Positions 9,801 to 17,543 of a stretch of 64,000 bases of DNA are shown here, in pieces. The DNA is from VRUE01 sp963702705 (GTDB lineage: Bacteria; Actinomycetota; Thermoleophilia; Solirubrobacterales; 70-9). The stretch spans positions 372,001 through 436,000 of the forward strand of contig CAVPDR010000002.1 of assembly GCA_963702705.1 (NCBI GenBank), written 5' to 3'. The first letter of the stretch is position 1. Each line of letters starts with the position of its first letter. The notes under the pieces are model-generated. The model was not told where the DNA came from, did no database searches, and saw nothing but the letters and a program-made list of their open reading frames with translations. The position numbers were made by a program, and so were the translations under genes.

Positions 9801-10211
9801 CTAAGGGTAGTCGGCGGCGTCGGGCGCCACCGCGAGCCCCTTCGAGACCAGGTCGGCGACGTCGGTGCTGACCAGGGTCCAGTCGTGGCGGCGCGCTGCG
9901 GCGACGTATGCGGCGTCGTAAGCGGTGAGGCCGTACTCGGCGACTATCTCGACGGTCCGGCGGATCAACTCCGGGTCGATGGAAACGAGACGATCGGCGC
10001 AGCGTGCGGAGATCAGCCGGCACAAGTCGGTGGCATCATCGCCTTGGCGCTTCCTCGCGCCGACGACGTTTGCCACCTCGTAGAGGGTCAGATCCAGCGC
10101 GGCGACCGGCTGGTCGGAGTCGACGGCGAGCAGGCGCGCCGCCTCGAAATAGCGATCGTCACCGTCCTTCGCGGCAATCCAAACACCGGCGTCGAGCAGG
10201 AGCACGGTCAA
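9801..10211 (-). CDS. VapC-family PIN-domain toxin
   Basis: A 136-residue PIN-domain ribonuclease, the toxin of a type II pair. The acidic active-site residues appear in LLLDAGVWI (first Asp), LTLYEVANVV (Glu), YGLTAYDAAYVAAA (Asp) and LVSTDVADL (last Asp), so the nuclease looks intact. It uses a TTG start that overlaps the upstream antitoxin stop by 4 bp, the usual antitoxin-first arrangement. It lies only a few bases from yqeY in otherwise core context, which suggests a local insertion. Confidence 0.9.
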   Translation of the reverse strand: MTVLLLDAGVWIAAKDGDDRYFEAARLLAVDSDQPVAALDLTLYEVANVVGARKRQGDDATDLCRLISARCADRLVSIDPELIRRTVEIVAEYGLTAYDAAYVAAARRHDWTLVSTDVADLVSKGLAVAPDAADYP

Positions 10212-10435
10212 TGGGATTCGCGGTCTTCGCGGATCAGCTTCGCGGCGTCCCCACCCATGTCTATGGGCGGACCAAGCAGATCTTCGAATTCCTTGCGGCG
10301 CTTGGCGCTTTCCACGGAAACCTCCCGCTCGACGAGGCGCCTAAGCAAGCCGCTTCGCGTTTCGCGATTGGCGCGGGCTTGGGCGTCGAGGCGCTCGAGC
10401 AGGTTGTCGGGAATGGAGATCATCACCTTTGCCAC
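10208..10435 (-). CDS. Ribbon-helix-helix antitoxin, VapB-like
   Basis: A 75-residue protein that begins MAKVMISIPDNLLERLDAQA, which is the beta strand and first helix of an RHH/CopG fold. The GTG at 10433-10435 was chosen because the RHH strand must follow directly; a longer frame upstream does not look protein-like. The C-terminal tail (DLLGPPIDMGGDAAKLIREDR) is the likely toxin-binding segment. It should bind its own promoter; a GTATATAC palindrome lies just upstream. Confidence 0.85.
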   Translation of the reverse strand: MAKVMISIPDNLLERLDAQARANRETRSGLLRRLVEREVSVESAKRRKEFEDLLGPPIDMGGDAAKLIREDRESH

Positions 10436-10442
10436 GGGGTGA

Positions 10443-10450
10443 GTATATAC
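10443..10450. promoter_or_regulatory. Possible vapBC operator palindrome
   Basis: A perfect 8-bp palindrome, GTATATAC, sits 8 bp upstream of the chosen antitoxin start and is followed by ATACGGTAT. RHH antitoxins usually autoregulate by binding short palindromes at this position. The assignment rests on position and symmetry only. Confidence 0.4.
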
Positions 10451-10552
10451 GGTATTGCCGAGGGCTTTTGTCGTCATGTCGACCACCGTCGCAGGCTGGA
10501 GCGCCCGCATGGGTTACAAATGTGCCGAAAGCGAGAAATCGGGCGCCCGGAA

Positions 10553-11401
10553 CTAGCCATCACCGGAAATCTCAACCCGCTCGACGTCCCCCAGGGGCAT
10601 CTGCAGGAAGCGGGTACCGAGGTCGCGGAAGGAATCGACGTCCCCCGTGCAGAGAAACCGGTAGTTCCCCTCCCCGTCGGGGGCGCGAGCGAGGCCGCGG
10701 CGCCCAAGCGTGCGCTGCACCGCCGCCGCTACGGCATGGCCGCCACTGACCAGCCTGATGTCGCGGCCGAGGATGCGCTGCAGCATCGGCCCCACCAGCG
10801 GGTAGTGGGTGCAGCCGAGGATCAGGGTGTCGACCTCGGCCCGCTTCAGCGGCGCGCAGTAGGCGCGAGCCATCTCGACCACGGCCTCGTCGAAGGGCGA
10901 GCCGTCCTGGATGAAGGGCGCCAGCTCGGGCGCCTCGACTTCGGTCACCTCCAGGGCGCGGCCCTGGCCTTCGAGGGCGTGCCTGTACGCGGCACTCTCG
11001 ACCGTGTTCGGCGTCGCCAGCACGCCGACCCTGCCGTTGTCCGTAATCGCGGCGGCGATCTCGGCCTGTGGCTCGACCACCGGCACCACCTCCACCCCAT
11101 GCGCGGCGCCAACCTCGCGCGCGACGTCCTCACCGATCGAGGTCGCGGTATTGCAAGCGATTACCAGGAGCTTGGCCCGGCCACCGAGCAGCAGTTCGGC
11201 GATCGCGCCGATCCGAGCCCGCAGATCACCCGGGTCCTTGACGCCGTAGGGGAACCAATCCGTGTCACCGAGGTAGACGTAGTCCTCCTCGGGCAGCGAG
11301 ACCAGGCACTCGTGCAGCACGGTCAGCCCGCCGACCCCGGAATCGAACATCGCGATCGGCAGCGAAGGGTCGAGCTTTGGCCCCGCAGCAGGCATGGCCA
11401 T
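10553..11401 (-). CDS. murI: Glutamate racemase
   Basis: A 282-residue enzyme that makes D-glutamate for peptidoglycan. The two catalytic cysteines are in VIACNTATS and LGCTHYPLV, and the N-terminal motif AMFDSGVGGLTVL carries the conserved Asp-Ser. Length is normal. It is followed on the same strand by vapBC after a gap of about 40 bp, and preceded by the DUF2269 membrane protein. Confidence 0.95.
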   Translation of the reverse strand: MAMPAAGPKLDPSLPIAMFDSGVGGLTVLHECLVSLPEEDYVYLGDTDWFPYGVKDPGDLRARIGAIAELLLGGRAKLLVIACNTATSIGEDVAREVGAAHGVEVVPVVEPQAEIAAAITDNGRVGVLATPNTVESAAYRHALEGQGRALEVTEVEAPELAPFIQDGSPFDEAVVEMARAYCAPLKRAEVDTLILGCTHYPLVGPMLQRILGRDIRLVSGGHAVAAAVQRTLGRRGLARAPDGEGNYRFLCTGDVDSFRDLGTRFLQMPLGDVERVEISGDG

Positions 11402-11414
11402 CAGGGCCGGCCCG

Positions 11415-11900
11415 CTAGAGGAATGGCTTGTAGGCCATGAAGAAGACCGTCACGACCACGATCAGGCCGGCGAGCCCTCCCACTTTGCTGAGCCGCTCGC
11501 TCACCGCGTTGAACTCGTCGCTTAGCGTGTCGCCTGCCTTCAGGTCGCGTTCGGCCAGCTCCCTCGCCTTTCGCGTCTGGGGTCGAAAGAACGCTCCCTG
11601 AAGGGCAAAGAGGGAAATGATCGCCAGGTAGCCAACGCTGATGAATGCCTCACTGGCGTCCCAATCGCCGTCGGCCTGCATGTATATCCCCGCCACCAGC
11701 AGGACGATCATCCCGGGAGAGACGAGGTAGCGATCAACCTTCTGCACACCAGCGATGATCGCCGGTGTGGCACGGGGGAACTGCGGCGCGACCGAGAAGA
11801 AGAATCCGTAGCCGAAGGTCGGCCCAAAGGCGAGCACCACCGCCAGGATGTGGAGGAACAGCGCGAACTTGTAACCGGGGTCGACGATCGTCGCGAGCAT
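11415..11900 (-). CDS. DUF2269-like integral membrane protein
   Basis: A 161-residue protein with four predicted membrane segments: about residues 10-32, 58-76, 87-105 and 142-158. A polar stretch (RPQTRKARELAERDLKAGD) separates the third and fourth. The arrangement resembles the DUF2269 family of unknown function. Conserved-looking His17 in the first helix could be a ligand, but this is speculation. It lies 13 bp upstream of murI, so co-transcription is likely. Confidence 0.65.
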   Translation of the reverse strand: MLATIVDPGYKFALFLHILAVVLAFGPTFGYGFFFSVAPQFPRATPAIIAGVQKVDRYLVSPGMIVLLVAGIYMQADGDWDASEAFISVGYLAIISLFALQGAFFRPQTRKARELAERDLKAGDTLSDEFNAVSERLSKVGGLAGLIVVVTVFFMAYKPFL

Positions 11901-11938
11901 GGCCGAACCCTATTCGACCCGGCGACAGAACCACGAGT

Positions 11939-11973
11939 CTGCATTTACCCGGCCTCAGCCCGGGTAAATGCAG
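11939..11973. terminator. Hairpin after prmA, likely terminator
   Basis: Perfect 14-bp arms (11939-11952 and 11960-11973, CTGCATTTACCCGG and its complement) flank a 7-nt loop. It begins 3 bp after the prmA stop on the minus strand and lies between prmA and the DUF2269 gene. There is no strong U-tract, so it is a terminator candidate by position and stability only. Confidence 0.6.
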
Positions 11974-11975
11974 CT

Positions 11976-12854
11976 TCAACCGTGGCGCAGGAGGAGGGCC
12001 GCCCAGTCGCCCTCGAGGCGTCGGTCAACCTCGGCCAGCCCGACGGGGGCAAATAGGGCTGCGGTCTCGTCCAGCTCAGTCGGCAGCAGTCCCGAGCAGA
12101 CCAGGGTTTGTGGAGCCGGGAGGGGGTCCTCCGGAGCAACAGCGGGGAGGCTCCGGAGGACCCCCTCCCGGCTCCCTTTGCCAGCGAGCTGTTCGGCGAC
12201 CACCCTGAGCACCGGCGCAGTCATGTTGGCCACGGTCGTCGGTGCCAGTTCAGGCAGCCCGTCGCGCAGATTCTGGCGTTCAAGCTCGACGCTGACACCG
12301 TTGGCCGCGGCATTTGCCGCAGCAGCCTCGATTGCCGGCTCCTCATGGTCATAGCCACTTACCGGATTCCAGCCAAGCTTTGCGGCAGCGATCGCGAGCA
12401 CTCCCGAGCCGGTTCCCAGATCGGTCAGCGGTCCCCTTGCCTCCCCGGCCTCGGCCAGCTCCAGCAGGAACTCGAGGCAGAGCCGCGTCGTCGGGTGGGC
12501 GCCGGTGCCGAAGGCGCGGCCAGGATCGACGACGACGTCGACAGTGCCCTGGCGCGGCTCCTCCCAAGACGGGCGCAGCCAGAGGCGCTCGCCGACCAGG
12601 AGCGGTTTGTGGAAGTCCTGCCAGCGGTCGGCCCAGTCGTCCGGGACCTCGGTCGAGACCACCTCGACCAGGCCGTCGCCGGCCGCGACCTCGATCTCGC
12701 CGAGCTCCGGCAGCTCCCCCTCGCCGCCGTAGATCGCGTACTCGACGTAGCCTGGACCGCGCTCCTCCTCGACCCCGTTGGGGGCGAGCACGGTCAACTC
12801 GGCAAGGACGATCTCGGCCTGCTCGGGCGTGCAGCGAACGGCGAGGCGGATCAA
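11976..12854 (-). CDS. prmA: Ribosomal protein L11 methyltransferase
   Basis: A 292-residue SAM-dependent methyltransferase that modifies L11. The SAM-binding motif is TDLGTGSGVLAIAAAKLGW, preceded by the family segment DPGRAFGTGAHPTTRLCLE. The TTG at 12852-12854 overlaps the dnaJ-like stop (TTGA) and was preferred because upstream codons lie inside that gene. The segment between VVAEQLAG and QTLVCSGLL is about 22 residues longer than expected and is encoded by a perfect palindrome (12112-12175), an in-frame insertion. The active-site region is unaffected. Confidence 0.92.
   Translation of the reverse strand: MIRLAVRCTPEQAEIVLAELTVLAPNGVEEERGPGYVEYAIYGGEGELPELGEIEVAAGDGLVEVVSTEVPDDWADRWQDFHKPLLVGERLWLRPSWEEPRQGTVDVVVDPGRAFGTGAHPTTRLCLEFLLELAEAGEARGPLTDLGTGSGVLAIAAAKLGWNPVSGYDHEEPAIEAAAANAAANGVSVELERQNLRDGLPELAPTTVANMTAPVLRVVAEQLAGKGSREGVLRSLPAVAPEDPLPAPQTLVCSGLLPTELDETAALFAPVGLAEVDRRLEGDWAALLLRHG
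12112..12175. repeat. Palindrome inserted in frame within prmA
   Basis: Perfect 25-bp arms (12112-12136 and 12151-12175) surround a 14-nt loop, entirely inside the prmA coding sequence. It encodes roughly KGSREGVLRSLPAVAPEDPL, between conserved PrmA segments. The insert appears to be about 66 nt and leaves the frame open. The arm contains AGGGGGTCC, also seen in the palindrome at 19225-19343. Confidence 0.85.
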
Positions 12855-13519
12855 CCGAAGGCTCTGCGCATGCGGGAGAAGAAGCCGTCGTCGCCCTGTT
12901 GGGAGCGCAGGTTGCGGGCCTCGAGCGTTTGCTCCAGCTTCTCGGCCAGCTCGCGCTGCTCCTCGGAGAGATCGGTCGGAACGATCACGTGGATAACGAT
13001 GCGCAGGTCGCCGGGGGGGCCGCCGCCAGAACCGGGCAGGCCGTGGCCGCGCAGGGCGAACTGGGTGCCGTGCTGGACGCCGGGCGGCAGCTCGACCTCG
13101 CGCTCGCCCTCGTGACTGGGGATCTTCACCGACGTCCCCAGCATCGCCTGCGGGGCCGAGATCTCGATCGCGTGCATCAGGTCCTGGCCGCGCATCGGCC
13201 CGCGCCGGACCTCGAAGCCGAAGGCGCCGCCGAAGACCGCCGAGAAGATGTCCTCGACCGAGCTGAAGCCCTGGCCACCGCCGGGGAAGCCGCCGGAGCG
13301 AAGGCCGTCGTGGCCGAAGCGGTCGTAGGTCTGGCGCTGCTCGGGGTCCGAAAGCACCTCGTAGGCCTCCGCCGCCGCCTTGAACTTCTCCTCCGCCTCG
13401 GGATCGTGGGCGTTGACGTCGGGGTGCAACTCGCGAGCAACCCGGCGGAAGGCGCGCTTGACCTCCGCCCCGGAGGCGCCGCGCTCGACGCCGAGCAGCT
13501 CGTAGTAGTCCTGGGCCAT
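12851..13519 (-). CDS. Minimal DnaJ-like cochaperone lacking the zinc finger
   Basis: A 222-residue J-domain protein. The J domain (residues 1-66) has the essential HPD in ELHPDVNAHD, so it should stimulate DnaK. A Gly/Phe-rich linker follows. The rest (GQDLMHAIEISAPQAMLGT to DLRIVIHVIVPTDLSEEQRE) corresponds to the second C-terminal beta domain only. The first beta domain and the four CxxCxGxG repeats are absent, although the gene sits directly after hrcA, where full-length dnaJ is usual. The start is ATG at 13517-13519. It overlaps prmA by 4 bp. Confidence 0.88.
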   Translation of the reverse strand: MAQDYYELLGVERGASGAEVKRAFRRVARELHPDVNAHDPEAEEKFKAAAEAYEVLSDPEQRQTYDRFGHDGLRSGGFPGGGQGFSSVEDIFSAVFGGAFGFEVRRGPMRGQDLMHAIEISAPQAMLGTSVKIPSHEGEREVELPPGVQHGTQFALRGHGLPGSGGGPPGDLRIVIHVIVPTDLSEEQRELAEKLEQTLEARNLRSQQGDDGFFSRMRRAFG

Positions 13520-13527
13520 CGCGATCG

Positions 13528-14550
13528 TCAGCCGTCGTAGACCGTCTCGCAGTAGCGAGAGAGCTCGCGGGCGGCGCCGCGCACCGCGGCGATCGCGGTG
13601 GCGTAGTCCATCCGCAGCGGGCCGACCACACCGACCGCGCCGAGGTTGCGGTGGGCGAGGCCGTAATTGGCGCCGACGACGCTGACCGAGCGCAGCTCCG
13701 GCTGCGGGTTCTCGCCGCCGATCCAGAGGAAGACCGAGCGCTGGTCGAGCACCGAGCGCAACATGCCGAGCAGGCTCGCCCGCTCCTCGAGCGCGGTCAT
13801 CAGTCGGTCGGCGCGGGGAAGGTCGCCGAAGTGAGCTTCGGAAAGCAGGCGCGAGGCGCCCTCGGTGTAGAGGCTGTCGGCGGACTCCTCTCCTTCGAGC
13901 TCGGTGAACGCGGAGCCAAGCGTCGCGATGAACTCGGCCTCGGCCGGACCCAGCTCGGGGTCGGCGAGACGGCCGGCGATCATGCGGGCGCCGAGGCTCA
14001 TCCCTTCCAGCGACTCGTTGAGGTAGCTGGAGGCCCACTCGACCAGGCCGGGGTCGACCGGGGCGGGGAAGTCGAAGACGCGCTTGGCGACCGCGCCGTT
14101 GGAGGCGATCGCGACCACCATCGCCCGGCTCGGCTGCAGCCGCAGGACCTCGACCCGCCGGATCGTCGCGGCCGCGGTCTCGGCCGGCGCCGTCACCAAC
14201 GCCATCAGGTCGGTCACCTGGGCCAGGGCCGCAGTCGTCTCCCGCATAGCCGCATCGATCTCCCGCCGCAATTGAAGCTCGACCGTGTTCTCGACCGGCA
14301 ACCGCCCGGAGGCGAGCAGCGAATCAACATGGCTCCGATACCCCACCTCGGTCGGCACCCGCCCCGCCGACGTATGCGGATGGGTCAGATACCCCGCAGC
14401 CTCAAGCGCCGCCAACTCCGCTCGCACAGTAGAAGCTCCCCACTCAACCTCGGCGCGGTCGGCGATCTCCTTCGAAGGCACCGGCCGTCCCGACGCCAGA
14501 TAGGCGTCGACAACAAGCTTGAGGATCAACTCTTGGCGCTGGGAAAGCAC
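13528..14550 (-). CDS. hrcA: Heat-inducible transcription repressor HrcA
   Basis: A 340-residue repressor of class I heat-shock genes. The N-terminal winged helix (residues 1-80) contains LKLVVDAYLASGRPVPSKEI and the TVRAELAALEAAGYL recognition region. The central GAF-like domain and the C-terminal NYGLAHRNLGAVGVVGPLRMDY segment match the family. It is 8 bp upstream of the dnaJ-like gene. The classical CIRCE operator (TTAGCACTC-N9-GAGTGCTAA) is not found in the 100 bp upstream; a palindromic repeat occupies that space. Confidence 0.95.
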   Translation of the reverse strand: MLSQRQELILKLVVDAYLASGRPVPSKEIADRAEVEWGASTVRAELAALEAAGYLTHPHTSAGRVPTEVGYRSHVDSLLASGRLPVENTVELQLRREIDAAMRETTAALAQVTDLMALVTAPAETAAATIRRVEVLRLQPSRAMVVAIASNGAVAKRVFDFPAPVDPGLVEWASSYLNESLEGMSLGARMIAGRLADPELGPAEAEFIATLGSAFTELEGEESADSLYTEGASRLLSEAHFGDLPRADRLMTALEERASLLGMLRSVLDQRSVFLWIGGENPQPELRSVSVVGANYGLAHRNLGAVGVVGPLRMDYATAIAAVRGAARELSRYCETVYDG

Positions 14551-14564
14551 GCTTGAAGTCTAGG

Positions 14565-14643
14565 AGGAGCGGCGGGTGGCCCTCCCCAAAACACTCAAGA
14601 GCGGCTCCTGCCGCTCGTTTTGGGAGGGGCACCCGCCGCTCCT
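14565..14643. repeat. Palindromic repeat, family A copy 2
   Basis: Arms at 14565-14592 and 14617-14643 pair with one mismatch and one bulge around a 24-nt loop. The inner core (CCAAAACACTCAAG and CGTTTTGGG) and a loop containing GGCTCC match the copy at 1182-1257, whereas the outer stem differs. The loop itself can fold (GAGCGGC/GCCGCTC). It lies between the start of hrcA and the end of the MaoC gene. Confidence 0.85.
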
Positions 14644-14649
14644 CACCAC

Positions 14650-15042
14650 CTACAGCTGAATTTCCGCCTCGGCGTTGCGAATCGTCTGGTTGTCGCCCTG
14701 AGCAGCAACCGTGTCGATCGTCACCGTGTCGCCATCGACCGACTTGACGGTGCCGCTGACGACGATCTCCGTCTCGGGGGCGCCCATGCCGCGGAACTGG
14801 ACGGTGAGCCGCTTCAGGGCCTTGGGATCGCCACCGGCGACATCGGTTGCCGACCGCGCCACCAGGCCCATCATGTAAAGGCCGTGCAGGATCGTGTTCG
14901 GCAGCCCGACCATTTTCGCGAACTCGGGGTCGATGTGGATCGGGTTGAAGTCGCCGGAGGCGCCCGCGTAGCGGTGCGGCAGGTACTTGTCCGGGGTAAC
15001 GCTCAACCCGGCGATCGAATCGCCGACGCTCAAACCGGCCAT
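14650..15042 (-). CDS. MaoC-like dehydratase, HadB-like subunit
   Basis: A 130-residue hot-dog-fold protein. The hydratase-2 motif is present as YAGASGDFNPIHIDPEFAK with Asp and His at the expected catalytic positions. Such subunits hydrate or dehydrate acyl-thioesters; in mycobacteria HadB pairs with HadA in fatty-acid elongation. The neighbouring gene 1 bp upstream encodes a HadA-like partner, so the two probably form a heterodimer. The exact substrate cannot be read from the sequence. Confidence 0.85.
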   Translation of the reverse strand: MAGLSVGDSIAGLSVTPDKYLPHRYAGASGDFNPIHIDPEFAKMVGLPNTILHGLYMMGLVARSATDVAGGDPKALKRLTVQFRGMGAPETEIVVSGTVKSVDGDTVTIDTVAAQGDNQTIRNAEAEIQL

Positions 15043-15043
15043 C

Positions 15044-15484
15044 TCAGACTCCTCTCACGATGTTGGTCCAGGTGCCCTTGACGACCTGGTCGCCGTTCTG
15101 GTTGACCGAGTTCGTCTCGAAGACGTAGAAGCCCTTGCCGTCCTTCTCGAAGATCTCCAGGCACTTGGCCGTGGTCGTGATTTCGTCGCCGGAGCAAGCC
15201 GGCTCGCCCCACTCGAACTCCTGGCCGCCGTGCACCATCGCGGCGAAGTTCATCCCGACCTCGGGGTCGAACATCGCCGGCCCCAGTGCCGGGGCGCTGT
15301 AGACGACGCAGAACATCGGCGGCGCGACGACGTCTCGGTAGCCGGCCGACTTGGCCGCCTCACGGTCGCTGTAGACCGGGTTCTCGAGCCCGATCACCCG
15401 CGCGTACTCGCCGATCTTCTCCTTGCCCACCTCGTAAGTCGTGGCGGGCCATTCCTTGCCAATAGCTTCTGTCTTAACGGTCAT
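15044..15484 (-). CDS. MaoC/FAS1-type dehydratase, HadA-like subunit
   Basis: A 146-residue hot-dog-fold protein. It contains YEVGKEKIGEYARVIGLENPVY and VVAPPMFCVVY, the usual start of FAS1-type dehydratase N-terminal domains, and lacks the D-x4-H catalytic motif of HadB. This matches the stabilising or substrate-binding HadA/HadC role. It is directly followed by the HadB-like gene on the same strand, supporting a paired enzyme of fatty-acid synthesis. Confidence 0.85.
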   Translation of the reverse strand: MTVKTEAIGKEWPATTYEVGKEKIGEYARVIGLENPVYSDREAAKSAGYRDVVAPPMFCVVYSAPALGPAMFDPEVGMNFAAMVHGGQEFEWGEPACSGDEITTTAKCLEIFEKDGKGFYVFETNSVNQNGDQVVKGTWTNIVRGV

Positions 15485-15540
15485 GGCGCGGCAGTCTAAA
15501 GACGCTCCCGCGTCCTGGTCGTCTGGCCAGTTTGGTGTCT

Positions 15541-15624
15541 CGGGCGGGTGGCGCGGGGGGAGGGGGTCGAGGACGGACCGTGGCCCGCCCGCAGGCCCCC
15601 TCCCCCCGTGACAGGACCCGCCCG
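15541..15624. repeat. Structured palindromic element, family B copy 1 (3' of lepA)
   Basis: The outer 9-bp stem pairs 15541-15549 with 15616-15624, and the inner 13-bp stem pairs 15554-15566 with 15596-15608. Between them lies an asymmetric internal loop. The terminal loop (15567-15596) is identical over 30 nt to the inverse complement of 17480-17509. The stems differ in sequence between the two copies but are fully complementary in each. It ends 7 bp before the lepA stop. Confidence 0.88.
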
Positions 15625-15631
15625 CCGACCC

Positions 15632-17425
<1,794 letters not shown>

Positions 17426-17450
17426 GGCGGGGTCGGAGTATGGCGATTGG

Positions 17451-17536
17451 CGCGCGGGTCCTGTCGCAGGGTGAGGGGGGCCTGCGGGCGGGCCACGGTC
17501 CGTCCTCGACCCCCCTCACCCTGCGCCACCCGCGCG
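17451..17536. repeat. Structured palindromic element, family B copy 2 (5' of lepA)
   Basis: The outer 9-bp stem pairs 17451-17459 with 17528-17536, and the inner 16-bp stem pairs 17465-17480 with 17510-17525. The loop at 17480-17509 is the exact reverse complement of the copy-1 loop, so the element is inverted relative to copy 1. It lies in the short gap between lepA and the upstream membrane-protein gene. Confidence 0.88.
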
Positions 17537-17543
17537 AGAGTCG

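Noticed and set aside
12851..14038. A longer DnaJ with about 170 extra N-terminal residues
   Set aside because: The upstream open frame overlaps hrcA and reads as Arg/Pro-rich sequence; the J domain's usual start MAQDYYELLGV at 13519 is clear.
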